A stretch of 64,000 nucleotides of DNA from Sneathiella aquimaris (lineage in GTDB: Bacteria; Pseudomonadota; Alphaproteobacteria; Sneathiellales; Sneathiellaceae): contig NZ_CP112881.1 in the NCBI RefSeq assembly GCF_026409565.1, forward strand, positions 3,231,501-3,295,500. The letters run 5' to 3'. The notes beneath the pieces are model-generated. The model made no database searches. It was not told the origin of the DNA and was given only the letters and a program-made list of their open reading frames with translations. This document shows, piece after piece, positions 24,855 to 34,845 of the stretch. The translations under genes were made by a program, and so were the position numbers. Numbering within the stretch: the first letter of the stretch is position 1; each line of letters begins with the position of its first letter.

Positions 24855-25643
24855 ATGGACAAAATAATGAGCAAAATCCCCCCTTTTGAACCAGGCAGTG
24901 TCTGGTTGGTCGGGGCAGGACCGGGCGACCCTGGACTATTAACCCTCTACGCCATTGAAGGACTACGGCAAGCCGATGTCCTCGTTTACGATGCCCTTGT
25001 CAGCAAAGAAATCCTCTCGCTGACAGGTGAAGATTGTATTTTGGAATATGCGGGCAAACGGGGCGGAAAACCCTCGGCGAAACAAAATGATATCACAGAG
25101 CGCCTTGTCGCCCTTGCAAAAGAGGGCAAACGCGTGCTGCGCCTGAAGGGGGGCGATCCGTATATTTTCGGGCGGGGCGGTGAAGAAGCGCTGACGCTGG
25201 AAGCCAATAACATCCCCTTTCGTGTTATTCCTGCCGTCTCATCTGGCGTTGGCGGCCTTGCTTATGCAGGCATACCGCTTACGCATCGAAATACAAATTC
25301 CGCAGCGACTTTTTTAACCGGTCATGATGTGAACGGTGAAGTCCCAAGTGTCAATTGGGAGCATATTGCCAAAGGTTCTCCCGTCATTGTCGTTTATATG
25401 GGGATGAAACATATCCGCATCATTACCGAAAAACTGATCGGATTTGGACGGGACAAAGACGAGCCTGTTGCCATTATTGCGAATGCGACCCTTGCCAACC
25501 AGCAAGTCCTGAAAACAACACTTCAGAACGCTGGGGATGATGTGGAAAAAAGCGGCATTCAGCCCCCGGCCCTGATTGTTGTTGGACATGTGGTCGATCT
25601 GTCAGACCGGCTCGGCTGGTTTGCCAAAGTGGCGCAACCCTAA
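24855..25643 (+). CDS. cobA: Uroporphyrinogen-III C-methyltransferase (SUMT)
   Basis: A 262-residue SAM-dependent enzyme making precorrin-2 on the way to sirohaem or cobalamin. It has the N-terminal VWLVGAGPGDPGLLTLYA motif, DALVS, the glycine-rich LKGGDPYIFGRGGEEA loop and the later PAVSSG and VVYMGM motifs. It is stand-alone, without the CysG oxidase/chelatase half. The first ATG has a poor ribosome-binding site, and Met5 (24867) is an alternative. It is convergent with hrpB, 9 bases apart. Confidence 0.92.
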   Translation: MDKIMSKIPPFEPGSVWLVGAGPGDPGLLTLYAIEGLRQADVLVYDALVSKEILSLTGEDCILEYAGKRGGKPSAKQNDITERLVALAKEGKRVLRLKGGDPYIFGRGGEEALTLEANNIPFRVIPAVSSGVGGLAYAGIPLTHRNTNSAATFLTGHDVNGEVPSVNWEHIAKGSPVIVVYMGMKHIRIITEKLIGFGRDKDEPVAIIANATLANQQVLKTTLQNAGDDVEKSGIQPPALIVVGHVVDLSDRLGWFAKVAQP

Positions 25644-25652
25644 CGCAAAGGT

Positions 25653-28157
25653 TTATTTTTTGCGGGGTTTGGCCTTTGCTGTCGGCTCTGCCTGCAAGGG
25701 GTCATCCGGCCAATAGTGTTTTGGATACTGCCCCTTCAGGTCTTTTTTGACGGCCGTGTAACTGGTTCTCCAAAAACCGGCCAGATCTTGTGTTATCTGT
25801 GCGGGCCGTCTGGCAGGACTGAGCAAATGGATCGTTAGTGGAACACGCCCCCCGCCGACAGGCTTAACGTCCGCCTGCCCGAACATTTCCTGCAAACGAA
25901 CGGCGAGAACCGGCGTTTCCGGGTTGGCGTAATCCAGCCGAATACGGGACCCTGTGGGAACTTCGATATGAGACGGCGCAAATTCATCCAACGCCTGCTG
26001 TGCGGACCAATCCAGTCTGGACTTCAAGATATCAGCCAAATTCAACTGTCCTAAATCCGCAAGCCTGCTTTTCCCTGTCAGATAAGGGGCGAGCCAAATA
26101 TCCAGGTCTTCCAGCAAGGCCTGTTCCGAAAGGTTTGGCCAAATATCAGGATCCTCTGCATGATATCTTGCAAAGGTGACCCGTTCGATAAACGATCGAC
26201 TGGCCGCATCCCATGGCAGGTCGCGCATTTTACGCTCTCGGATAACCGCGAGAAAGGTGCGCTCAACCGCTTCTGGATCCGGGGATCCGGCGCGCTCAGA
26301 AGATAAAACCAACGCCCCCAGCTTGCTCTCCCGCATTCCCAAAACCCTGTCTTTTAACGGATCCCAATAAATTCTCTCGGTATCGTGAATTGACCCTGAA
26401 AAATGCGCAATGATTTCAGAATATTGAATGGGCGCTGCCAAATATACCCGCGCGTCCCGGCCTTTTCCGTCCAGATCAGCCACGACAAGATACGGCTCCC
26501 TTTGCAATCTGTCACCCGCGGGAAGATGAACACCCCGTCCGCCAGATAAATGATAATGAGCATCACTTTCATTGCGAAGACTACCAATCCGATCAGGATA
26601 GGCAAACGCAAGGACAAGCCCGGCTTCAGAAACAGAACTGGCCGCCTTTCCAACCTTAAACCGTCGGCGCAGATCATCTGCGTTTCGTTTTACCGCTTGA
26701 ATATTGGGGATATTCTGGCTCCCCGTACGGGACCGATTTAAAATTTCAAGTCTGGCGCGGATATCAGTATTTGGATTGTCTCGCCCGGTTTTTAAAATAT
26801 CCCGTTCTGACAAAATTGCCGCAAGATCGCATGCAACTGCCTGTTTTCCGACCGTCTGAGCCTTTATCAGCATATGGGCCAATCTGGGATGAAGAGGCAA
26901 ACTTACCATTTTTTCGCCAATCGGCGTAATGCGCCCCTGATCATCCAATGCGTCAAGAGAGCCCAGCAAATCTTTCGCCTGCGCCATCAGTGCAGGCGGA
27001 GGTACTGTCATCCAATTCAGGTTTTCAGGTGTCGTCTCACCCCATTTGGCCAGCTCCAGCGCCAAAGCAGATAAATCAGCAACCGCGATTTCTGGTTCGG
27101 AATGCGGCGATAGTCCCCGATCTTCTGCTTTAGTCCAAAACCGATAACACAAACCCGGGGCTTGCCGCCCTGCCCGCCCGCGCCGCTGATCGGCAGATGC
27201 CCGCGAAATACGCTTTGTTTCCAGCCGGGTCATGCCACTGCCCGGATGGAACCGCGGCATGCGGGCCAGCCCCGCATCGACAACAATATGAACACCCTCG
27301 ATCGTCAGACTGGTTTCCGCAATATCTGTTGCGAAAACGATTTTTCGACGCCCATCCGGGTCCGGAAACAGAGCTTTATCCTGATCTTTTTGAGACAGCG
27401 TTCCATAGAGCGGATATAGGGCAATCTTGTCCTTTCGTGCATAGTCCTGCAACAAGGCCATTGTCCTGTTAATTTCGCCTGCACCCGGCAGAAAAACCAG
27501 TATATCCCCTTGTTCAGCTGCACAGATTTCTTCAATTTTCCGAGCGAGAGCAGGTTCCAGACGTGTCTTGGGCGCCCTCTCCAGAAAGCGCGTTTCCACA
27601 GGATAGGACCGCCCTTCGCTTTTGATAACCGGCGCATTCGACATTAAATGGGAGACCTGATCGGTATCAAGGGTTGCCGACATGATAACCAGCTTCAAAT
27701 CTTCCCGTAGGACCTCCTGACATTGCAACGCCAATGCCAAACCCAGGTCCGTTTGTAAATTCCTCTCATGAAATTCGTCAAAAATAAGGACCCCCGTATC
27801 TGACATTTCCGGGTCTTGTTGAAGTTTTCGGGTCAGGATCCCTTCCGTAACCACTTCAATACGGGTCCGCTCACTTACTTTTGTATCCAACCGGATCCGA
27901 TACCCAACTGTTTCCCCAACCGGCTCACCCAAAAGGTCCGCCATCCGCCTCGCAGCAGCCCGTGCGGCCAGTCTGCGGGGTTCAAGCATTACTATTTTTT
28001 TGTCCGTCAACCCCAATAACCAAAGCGGCACAGTTGTCGTCTTTCCTGCCCCCGGCGGGGCCTGCAATACGGCACTTTTCCCGTTTTTTAGCGCATCGAG
28101 AAGGGAGGGAAGAACCTGTTCAACGGGCAATCCGATTTCTGGAATTTTATACGTCAT
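25653..28157 (-). CDS. hrpB: ATP-dependent helicase HrpB
   Basis: An 834-residue DEAH-type helicase. Motifs are APPGAGKTT (I), DEFHERNLQ (II), MSATLD (III), FATDIAETSLTIEG and QRRGRAGR (VI), followed by the helicase-associated and HrpB C-terminal domains. Length and domain order match HrpB. Its cellular role is poorly known (RNA helicase). It lies 17 bases downstream of the MMPL-type transporter on the same strand and may share its transcript. Confidence 0.95.
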   Translation of the reverse strand: MTYKIPEIGLPVEQVLPSLLDALKNGKSAVLQAPPGAGKTTTVPLWLLGLTDKKIVMLEPRRLAARAAARRMADLLGEPVGETVGYRIRLDTKVSERTRIEVVTEGILTRKLQQDPEMSDTGVLIFDEFHERNLQTDLGLALALQCQEVLREDLKLVIMSATLDTDQVSHLMSNAPVIKSEGRSYPVETRFLERAPKTRLEPALARKIEEICAAEQGDILVFLPGAGEINRTMALLQDYARKDKIALYPLYGTLSQKDQDKALFPDPDGRRKIVFATDIAETSLTIEGVHIVVDAGLARMPRFHPGSGMTRLETKRISRASADQRRGRAGRQAPGLCYRFWTKAEDRGLSPHSEPEIAVADLSALALELAKWGETTPENLNWMTVPPPALMAQAKDLLGSLDALDDQGRITPIGEKMVSLPLHPRLAHMLIKAQTVGKQAVACDLAAILSERDILKTGRDNPNTDIRARLEILNRSRTGSQNIPNIQAVKRNADDLRRRFKVGKAASSVSEAGLVLAFAYPDRIGSLRNESDAHYHLSGGRGVHLPAGDRLQREPYLVVADLDGKGRDARVYLAAPIQYSEIIAHFSGSIHDTERIYWDPLKDRVLGMRESKLGALVLSSERAGSPDPEAVERTFLAVIRERKMRDLPWDAASRSFIERVTFARYHAEDPDIWPNLSEQALLEDLDIWLAPYLTGKSRLADLGQLNLADILKSRLDWSAQQALDEFAPSHIEVPTGSRIRLDYANPETPVLAVRLQEMFGQADVKPVGGGRVPLTIHLLSPARRPAQITQDLAGFWRTSYTAVKKDLKGQYPKHYWPDDPLQAEPTAKAKPRKK

Positions 28158-28174
28158 ACTCTTTCTATATCAGG

Positions 28175-30283
28175 TCACTGCCGGACAAAAAACCGGGCAA
28201 ACAGCGGAAACGCTGCCAAAGCAACAAAAACAGCCAATAATGAGCCGCACACGACCATCAGGCCAAACCGGACAGTCGGGGGGAAATCCGAGAAGGAAAA
28301 AATAAGAAACCCGATTGAGATAACCATGGCTGACGTAATAATTCCGGGGCCCTGCTCCTCGATCGCTTTCAACCAGACCGTCTGTTTTTCCATATCCGCC
28401 CCTTTTCGTTTAACCGCCATCGCCAAATGGATCAGTGCGTCAACAGCCAACCCGATCGTAACACTTATTGCGGGGGCAGAAATAATATCAACAGGGATAG
28501 AGAACTGACCTATTCCTCCCAGTAGAATAAAGGGGATCATACTGGCCGCGCCTCCCATGACAAGCGCCATTGGGATCTGCCTTGTTACGATCCAGCTGAC
28601 CCCCACGAACAGCAAAAGCAACCCCAAGACACCACTAATCAAGCTCTGGCCAACCAGATCTGCCAGTTTCGCTTGCAGGAAGTAGACGCCGCCTGTCAGG
28701 TCTAACCGAAAGCCCGATTGTTCGACAATCGATCGGATATCATTAATCACTGTCAGTCGAGGGCTCTCGCGACCCTGCTCCTTCATTCGAATAAGAAACA
28801 GCGCCTGCTCACGATCGTTGGTCAGGAAATTTTCAACAACACTTTGGTTCATATCCAGGGAAAGCAGTGTCACGATTTCCCGCCAGGGCAACAAGAACGC
28901 AAAAGGATGGTTGTTTGCCTCTGCCAACAATGCGGGAAGGGACAAGACTGTTCCTACTTGAGAGTGTTCCGCTAGTTTCTTGTGAAGGGTCCATAACTTT
29001 TTATAAGCCTCCTCATTATCCAACGAGTTCGCAGACTTTAACGAAACAACGAGAAGCAGAGGACTACTTCCTCCATTTTCATCAATGCGCCTCAACCCCG
29101 TTTCAATATTTGTGTCTTTTTTGAAATAGGACAAAAGGCTGGGGTCTGTATTGAGTGTCCAAAGCCCAAAAAAGGAAAATCCCATGGTAAACAATAAAAC
29201 CAAGGCGCTAACCGCCTGAAACGCTGCCAAGCGACGCTCGGAAAGTTGGACATCTTGCTTGGCTTGTTTAATACGCGCAAACACCAGAAATGATGGAAAA
29301 ATAAAATAACAACAGGCGAGTGCTGAGAGAACAGCGACAATTCCCCCCGCACCCAGTTGCCGTAACGGTTCCGCAGACACGAACAGCAATGTCAGAAAGC
29401 CCAACAATGTGGTCAGCGCACACCAGCAGGAGGGCTTGAATGTCTTACCCACGGCCTGACGCACGCGCCATTTTGCCGTTTGCTTTTTGTCTTCTCGCAA
29501 CCAGTTGTTCGTAAGATAGATAATTTGGGACTGGACCAGAACATAAACAATGATCGACAGATTTGCTGTCAGAATACCAATCGGTTGCCCAAGCACCTGA
29601 AGGACAATCAACGTCATGAAAATAGCACACAGCCCACTTATGCAAGAGCCAAGCGCAATCATTGCAGACCGGTAAAAGAAACCCATCAGCGTTATAAAAA
29701 CAACAAGCGCAAGGCTGCTGAAAATCTTGACATCCCGCACCAGACTTTGCCGGATTTGTTCAGCGATATAAGGCATACCGGATAGCCCGATCCGTGTAAG
29801 GTCCGGACTCTGCGCCGCCGCCTGACTGATCTCGTCAATTTTTCGCACCAGTAGCGACTGCCCGTCTTTTTCTACAAAAACAAGGATCAGGCTGGCCGTT
29901 TCATCCCGGTTGATTAACAAAGGACGCCAGAACGGGCTTTTCCGGGCATCCTCTGCAGTAGCTGGTCCATTCGACAGGCTAATCAGGCGGTTGGTTCCCG
30001 GCAGCATAGCCAGTTTGTCAGACAGGGACTTTATCTGACGGTAATAGGGGGCCGAATAAATGTTATGACCACCGACACTTAGTAAAAGAAATGACTCCGA
30101 CGGGAACAGTTCTCTTATTTTCTGGGCTTGCTGGGCGGCCGGGTCTTTGCTGCCAAAGAAAAAATCTTCGGTTATTTTGGGCTTAAGATCGACCCATACA
30201 GAAAAAACGGTAAACAGCAGCAGGGCAGCAAGAAAACTGCCCCCCAGATAAAATTTTGCTGATTTATCCCCGTCTGATATCAT
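28175..30283 (-). CDS. MMPL/RND-superfamily transporter
   Basis: A 702-residue protein with the two-half MMPL/HAE3 layout: TM1 (~13-31), a large periplasmic loop to ~180, five TM helices (~180-340), a second TM after ~365, a second loop, and five TM helices (~560-700). Asp and Gly residues in the SIVVDALIHL-like region of the last block fit proton-coupled RND transport. Such proteins move lipids, hopanoids or hydrophobic compounds. No periplasmic adaptor or outer-membrane gene is adjacent. Its start codon touches that of the divergent frame (CATATG at 30281-30286). Confidence 0.82.
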   Translation of the reverse strand: MISDGDKSAKFYLGGSFLAALLLFTVFSVWVDLKPKITEDFFFGSKDPAAQQAQKIRELFPSESFLLLSVGGHNIYSAPYYRQIKSLSDKLAMLPGTNRLISLSNGPATAEDARKSPFWRPLLINRDETASLILVFVEKDGQSLLVRKIDEISQAAAQSPDLTRIGLSGMPYIAEQIRQSLVRDVKIFSSLALVVFITLMGFFYRSAMIALGSCISGLCAIFMTLIVLQVLGQPIGILTANLSIIVYVLVQSQIIYLTNNWLREDKKQTAKWRVRQAVGKTFKPSCWCALTTLLGFLTLLFVSAEPLRQLGAGGIVAVLSALACCYFIFPSFLVFARIKQAKQDVQLSERRLAAFQAVSALVLLFTMGFSFFGLWTLNTDPSLLSYFKKDTNIETGLRRIDENGGSSPLLLVVSLKSANSLDNEEAYKKLWTLHKKLAEHSQVGTVLSLPALLAEANNHPFAFLLPWREIVTLLSLDMNQSVVENFLTNDREQALFLIRMKEQGRESPRLTVINDIRSIVEQSGFRLDLTGGVYFLQAKLADLVGQSLISGVLGLLLLFVGVSWIVTRQIPMALVMGGAASMIPFILLGGIGQFSIPVDIISAPAISVTIGLAVDALIHLAMAVKRKGADMEKQTVWLKAIEEQGPGIITSAMVISIGFLIFSFSDFPPTVRFGLMVVCGSLLAVFVALAAFPLFARFFVRQ

Positions 30284-30346
30284 ATGGGTTCGCCCGCCTT
30301 GCCTTTATTATTCTCACTTCTTTTAATTAATAGCGTTCTGATCAGA

Positions 30347-31129
30347 ATGACAATGTCCCTTTCAGAAAATCAGGTTACTAAAATCAGGCAGCTTGAAGAT
30401 CATTCCTTTAAAGCCGTCCCCGCTGAACAGGAAATCGATTTGGATGGCTGGCGCATCAGAATATCAGGCGGGCATACCAAACGAATAAATTCTGTCAATT
30501 TTCTGACGCCCGGTCAAAGGCCGACAGATGAAAAAATCAAAACAGTTGAAGCGTTGTTTCAGACTGCAAAAAAGGCCCCCTGTTTTCGAATGACGCCCTT
30601 GGCATCCCCTGAAAACCTGAAAGAAATTCTTCGAAAATCAGGATATTCTGAGATTGATCACACAGATGTTCGTCTGCTGGATCTTACGTCCTTTCAAGGA
30701 CAGGATGTTGTCGCCTCTCTTGAAACAAGCAACAGCTTAACATCAGACTGGATCACGGCCCATCTTGCAATAAAAGGGCTAGGTGACGATCTCAGGGAGC
30801 CCCTCACGGCGATGTATGAAAGGATCGATTTGCCGACCGCTTATGTCAGTTACCGTCTGAACAACAGGACTGTTTCTATCGGAATGGCCGTTTTTTCAGA
30901 GACCTGTGTCGGCCTGTTTGATTTCATGACAGATCAAAACCATCAACGTAACGGATTGGCCCGGGACATTGCGGTATCGCTACTAACGACCGCAAAGAAA
31001 CGGTCGGTCAAGACCGCTTATCTGCAGGTCGTAAAGGACAATATCGGTGCACAAAAGTTCTGGCAGTCTGTCGGCTTCAACGACATTCTGTATTCTTATT
31101 GTTACCAGATAAAATCGTCCACTGACTGA
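30347..31129 (+). CDS. GNAT family N-acetyltransferase
   Basis: A ~260-residue protein with a C-terminal GNAT domain (~150-258). The acetyl-CoA loop is QNHQRNGLARDIAV (Q/R-x-x-G-x-A), followed by YLQVVKDNIGAQKFWQSVGF. The N-terminal half (GWRIRISGGHTKRINSVNF) is the pattern of two-domain acetyltransferases. The frame opens at 30284, but the first 21 codons are hydrophobic and not conserved-looking, so ATG 30347 (or 30353) is preferred. That leaves ~60 bases for a divergent promoter. Its end overlaps the end of the convergent allA by 28 bases. Confidence 0.8.
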   Translation: MTMSLSENQVTKIRQLEDHSFKAVPAEQEIDLDGWRIRISGGHTKRINSVNFLTPGQRPTDEKIKTVEALFQTAKKAPCFRMTPLASPENLKEILRKSGYSEIDHTDVRLLDLTSFQGQDVVASLETSNSLTSDWITAHLAIKGLGDDLREPLTAMYERIDLPTAYVSYRLNNRTVSIGMAVFSETCVGLFDFMTDQNHQRNGLARDIAVSLLTTAKKRSVKTAYLQVVKDNIGAQKFWQSVGFNDILYSYCYQIKSSTD

Positions 31130-31614
31130 CCAAGCGTGATATCATCTTGTTCTTCAAAGAACCACTCGTCGCAATTTTCACCGTCACCCCCCCGATCAAC
31201 CACCAAAAAGTCACTTATGTCGTGGAGGGCCAGAACGGGATGATGCCAGGTTCCCGCGTGATAATTGACGCCTTGATCACCGTCTGCGTAAAAAGCCTGA
31301 AGATCGCCGGGATTGACGTTCTCCCCGGCCGGTGCGACAACCACAAGATACGGCCGACCGTTCATGGGAACGAAGGCCTGACTGCCCAGCGGATGCCGTT
31401 CGACCATCGTAATTTTTAGCGGGTAGGTAAGCGGCGTTGCCCTGAAAATATTAATCAGGGCCCGACCGCCGTTCAACAACTGCACTTTCGCCAGATCGTG
31501 ATAGCGTTCCGTAGATCCGTTGTTGATCAGGAAATGATCATTTTCACGCACACTGATGACATCCCCAAAAGGCGCGAAGGCTTCTTTTGTCAAAGGCCGG
31601 ATGTGAAGCGTCAT
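31102..31614 (-). CDS. allA: Ureidoglycolate lyase
   Basis: A 170-residue enzyme splitting ureidoglycolate into glyoxylate and urea, the last step of allantoin degradation. Family features are RPLTKEAFAPFGDV at the start, a VERHPLGSQAFVPM cupin strand, and YHAGTWHHPVLAL with the metal-associated His residues. ATG 31614 has an AGGGTG site; a GTG lies 9 bases earlier. It is the last gene of the regulator-puuE-uraD-alc-allA operon. Confidence 0.93.
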   Translation of the reverse strand: MTLHIRPLTKEAFAPFGDVISVRENDHFLINNGSTERYHDLAKVQLLNGGRALINIFRATPLTYPLKITMVERHPLGSQAFVPMNGRPYLVVVAPAGENVNPGDLQAFYADGDQGVNYHAGTWHHPVLALHDISDFLVVDRGGDGENCDEWFFEEQDDITLGQSVDDFIW

Positions 31615-31624
31615 AGTTGTCACC

Positions 31625-32629
31625 CTATTGCTCTATTTTTCCGAAAAGACGCAACCGGCTTATACCGCCATCGGGAATAATGTTAAGCCGCACATGTGTT
31701 ATCGGCCCAATATCCTGAACCTCATGTTCAAATTTATGAATAGCATCCATGGACAGTTTCTGTTCCGGTAGCAGGGTTTTCCAAAACATGCTTTGCGTAA
31801 TGATTGACTGTTCCGTGCCGCCCTTCATATAAGCTGCCTGAAGAGTGCAGGCCTCCGGAAAGTTTCCTTTAAAATGAGCCGTATCGACTTCGATGGCGCT
31901 CACCGTGCCGGGATGGCCCAGCGCAATGATTGCCCAGTCATTGCCCGGTTCACGCCGACGGCGTGTTTCCCAGCCGTCTCCCATATTCACCCCTCGGCCA
32001 GGCGCCAGAATATTCGTCGGTGAGCCATAATGTGAATTATTTGCAGCAATTCCCCGGCCACCATTAACCAGCGCCGCAAGATCAACAATTTCGTTCGGGT
32101 CGCGTGTTCCCCAATTGCAATTGATCTGCCCATAGACCCGAAGGCGCGCAACCCCACCATCAGGATAGATATTAAGCCGCAAATGGCTCCATGTTTGCTC
32201 GCTTTCCACAGCCACAAGATGGTGGCTATCCGCCCCAAGGGTCACGGACGGCACAATCTCCTGCCAAACCGTTTCCCCATCAGGGTCCCCCTCGCAATAA
32301 CAGCCATCGATAGAGGCCGCGGGTGGAAAGTTTCCGGTAAAATGACTTGTATCGATATTTACGCCATGAACAATGCCCGGCAAACCCAGTCGAATGATGC
32401 AATGATCATATCCTTCACCGCGCTTTCTCCGACTTTCCCAGCCATCCATCCATTTTCCATGATCATCATATTTATCATCAATAAATACCGGCTCGGCAGG
32501 ATCGATCAAACGCGCTTTATCCGCAAAAAAATCATCAGTCGCATATATGACCTCAGACCCTAAACGTGGCTGGGCAAGATCTGTATAACGACTGACAAAA
32601 CCAGCTTCTTCTGCAGTGAGTAACTTCAT
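31625..32629 (-). CDS. alc: Allantoicase
   Basis: A 334-residue enzyme hydrolysing allantoate to ureidoglycolate and urea. It contains the two homologous galactose-binding-like halves expected of allantoicase: [13 protein letters not shown]...[16 protein letters not shown] and [13 protein letters not shown]...[16 protein letters not shown]. Each half is followed by a [19 protein letters not shown]-type strand. It starts at ATG after a GGAG site and lies 10 bases before allA. Confidence 0.95.
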   Translation of the reverse strand: MKLLTAEEAGFVSRYTDLAQPRLGSEVIYATDDFFADKARLIDPAEPVFIDDKYDDHGKWMDGWESRRKRGEGYDHCIIRLGLPGIVHGVNIDTSHFTGNFPPAASIDGCYCEGDPDGETVWQEIVPSVTLGADSHHLVAVESEQTWSHLRLNIYPDGGVARLRVYGQINCNWGTRDPNEIVDLAALVNGGRGIAANNSHYGSPTNILAPGRGVNMGDGWETRRRREPGNDWAIIALGHPGTVSAIEVDTAHFKGNFPEACTLQAAYMKGGTEQSIITQSMFWKTLLPEQKLSMDAIHKFEHEVQDIGPITHVRLNIIPDGGISRLRLFGKIEQ

Positions 32630-32662
32630 TCTATTTAACTCCGATAGCCCCTTGAAGGGTGC

Positions 32663-33175
32663 TTATAATTCCTGCAGGCGGAAGCCTGCGATTTTGTCTA
32701 TTTCCTGCAATGCTGCATTGAACTCTGTTTGCGGATCATTCTTCAATCGCTCTTCAAAGCCCGCCAGAATTTCATGCCGATTGCTGTTCTTAACGGCTTT
32801 GATAAAAGGGAAGCCGAATTTGCTTTTGTAAGCGTGGTTATACGCCTGAAATTGCTCAAACTCTTCCGCCGTACATTCGTTCAAGCCAGCGCTTTCCTGT
32901 TCAGATGTCGACGAATGTGTCAATTCCCCCTGAACGGCAGCTTTGCCCGCCAGATCAGGATGCGCCTTTATCAATGCGAGTTTCTCAGCATCCGTTGCCT
33001 CGGCAACAATCGTCGCCATCAGCGTTGCCAGCGCTTCAGCCTGATCGAAATCCGATGCCTTTATTTTCGGCCAGGCGCGCTCTGCAACCCACGGGGAATG
33101 TTCATATATCCCGCCGAAAGTATCAACGAACGTATCAACATCCATTTCACTGGGAACATTTTTTAACGCTGTCAT
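32663..33175 (-). CDS. uraD: 2-oxo-4-hydroxy-4-carboxy-5-ureidoimidazoline decarboxylase
   Basis: A 170-residue OHCU decarboxylase, the third enzyme of urate-to-allantoin conversion. It has the characteristic IKAHPDLAGKAA motif with the active-site His, the LTHSSTSEQESAGL segment, and YKSKFGFPFIKAV with the product-binding residues. It begins 3 bases after puuE with an AAGGAT site, so it is co-translated in the operon. Confidence 0.95.
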   Translation of the reverse strand: MTALKNVPSEMDVDTFVDTFGGIYEHSPWVAERAWPKIKASDFDQAEALATLMATIVAEATDAEKLALIKAHPDLAGKAAVQGELTHSSTSEQESAGLNECTAEEFEQFQAYNHAYKSKFGFPFIKAVKNSNRHEILAGFEERLKNDPQTEFNAALQEIDKIAGFRLQEL

Positions 33176-33178
33176 TTA

Positions 33179-34096
33179 TTATCCTTCAACGGGGTGATGT
33201 TCATGCCAGTGCCGGGCAATATCAATACGCCGGGCAAACCAGACATGCTCATGTGAACGCGCATATTCCAGAAAACGCTTCAAAGCTGCTATTCTGCCGG
33301 GTCGGCCAACCAGACGGCAATGCAATCCCACAGACATCATTTTAGGAGCCTCCGCCCCTTCTTCATAAAGGGTATCGAAACTGTCTTTGAGATATGTAAA
33401 ATACTGATCTCCGCTGTTAAAGCCCTGCAACGCCGCAAATCGCATGTCGTTAACATCCAGTGTATAGGGAACAATCAGCTGATTTTTATCGCCCACTGTC
33501 GCCCAATATGGCAGGTCATCATCATAGGCGTCAGCATCATATAGAAAACCGCCTTCTTCGGCGACAAGTCTGCGCGTATTTGGACTTGTCCGGCCGGTAT
33601 ACCAGCCCAGGGGTCGCTGACCTGTCAGGGAAGTAATGATCTCGATGGCTTTGTGCATATGCTCCCGTTCCACGTCTTCGGGTACATATTGGTAATTGAT
33701 CCAACGATATCCGTGACTACAAATTTCATGTCCGGCATCAACAAATGCTTTGGCCACAGCAGGGTTTCGCTCCAAGGCCATAGCGACCGCAAAAATCGTC
33801 AGGGGAATATCGAATTTTTTGAACAGCCGAAGCAGCCGCCAAACCCCTGCCCGGCTCCCATATTCATAGATGGATTCCATGCTGATGTGCCGTACATCCG
33901 GCAACATATCAGCCCCGATGATTTCTGATAGAAACGCTTCGGAGGCATCATCGCCGTGCAGGATGTTATTCTCCCCGCCTTCTTCGTAATTCAAAACAAA
34001 TTGTACGGCAATCCGCGCCTTGCCGGGCCATTCCGGATCTGGTGTTTCAGCGCCATAGCCGATCATATCTCTTGGATAATCTGTGTTGATTGTCAT
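33179..34096 (-). CDS. puuE: Allantoinase PuuE
   Basis: A ~305-residue metal-independent allantoinase of the polysaccharide-deacetylase (NodB) fold, converting allantoin to allantoate. Seen are the YPRDMIGYG start, RIAVQFVLNYEEGGEN, EICSHGYRWINYQ, RPLGWYTGRTSPNTRR and SVGLHCRLVGRPGR, all PuuE-specific. ATG 34096 follows an AGGA site; the frame runs 21 bases further up into the regulator gene. Confidence 0.95.
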   Translation of the reverse strand: MTINTDYPRDMIGYGAETPDPEWPGKARIAVQFVLNYEEGGENNILHGDDASEAFLSEIIGADMLPDVRHISMESIYEYGSRAGVWRLLRLFKKFDIPLTIFAVAMALERNPAVAKAFVDAGHEICSHGYRWINYQYVPEDVEREHMHKAIEIITSLTGQRPLGWYTGRTSPNTRRLVAEEGGFLYDADAYDDDLPYWATVGDKNQLIVPYTLDVNDMRFAALQGFNSGDQYFTYLKDSFDTLYEEGAEAPKMMSVGLHCRLVGRPGRIAALKRFLEYARSHEHVWFARRIDIARHWHEHHPVEG

Positions 34097-34113
34097 TCTA
34101 AGGTCCTGCCCTA

Positions 34114-34845
34114 TCAATCTGCTGCGCTGGAAAAAATTTTGTAGAGATCACTGACTGGATCGGCACCGTCCAGCTTCAATTGCTCTTCACAGGCCTGAAG
34201 GTGATCATGCATCAGCTTAACGGCTTTTTCCTCGTCCTGATCACGAATGGCGGCAATGATATCGCCATGCTCATCGCAAGAACAACTTTGATTGCCTACG
34301 CGGCCAGTTTGATATTGAACCAATATCAACGAGGTACGCGAGACAAGTTCCCGAAGGTAATCCTGCAAGGGCGTGTTCTTTGCGATTTCTGCCAGGGCGA
34401 GATGGAAATCACCGGAAAGAGCGACCCATTTACTATATTTACCCTGCTCAATACTGCCCGCCTCGTCAGCCAACATTTTTTCCAGACGCTTGATATCCGC
34501 TTCTGTTCTGTTTTTGACAACCTTACGAATAATACCCGCTTCAACAATTTTGCGAGCTTCCAGAACATCGCGCGCTTCATCAGGGGAGGGCTCTGACACA
34601 TATGCCCCACGATTTGGAAGGATCCGCACCACTTTTTCGTAAGCAAGACGTTGCAGGACTTTGCGGACGACAGTTCGGCTAACACCAAAAATCTCACCCA
34701 GAACATCTTCAGACAGCTTCGTGCCTGGCGACAATCTTTGTTCCAGTATCGCAGACAGCATCTGATCATAGATATGCTCATCCTGCTGATTTTTCTTTGC
34801 TGGTTTTTGCCGTGTTGTATCAACAGCGCGCAACATATCGCTCAT
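34114..34845 (-). CDS. GntR family (FCD subgroup) regulator of purine catabolism
   Basis: A 243-residue regulator with an N-terminal winged helix (residues ~22-90, LSEDVLGEIFGVSRTVVRKVLQRLA) and a C-terminal FCD ligand domain (~95-230). The FCD metal/ligand residues are in DFHLALAE and DEHGDIIAAI. It heads the puuE-uraD-alc-allA operon and is divergent from uraH, the urate permease and xdhABC. It probably senses a pathway intermediate and controls both strands from the palindrome at 34902-34911. The effector is unknown. Confidence 0.88.
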   Translation of the reverse strand: MSDMLRAVDTTRQKPAKKNQQDEHIYDQMLSAILEQRLSPGTKLSEDVLGEIFGVSRTVVRKVLQRLAYEKVVRILPNRGAYVSEPSPDEARDVLEARKIVEAGIIRKVVKNRTEADIKRLEKMLADEAGSIEQGKYSKWVALSGDFHLALAEIAKNTPLQDYLRELVSRTSLILVQYQTGRVGNQSCSCDEHGDIIAAIRDQDEEKAVKLMHDHLQACEEQLKLDGADPVSDLYKIFSSAAD

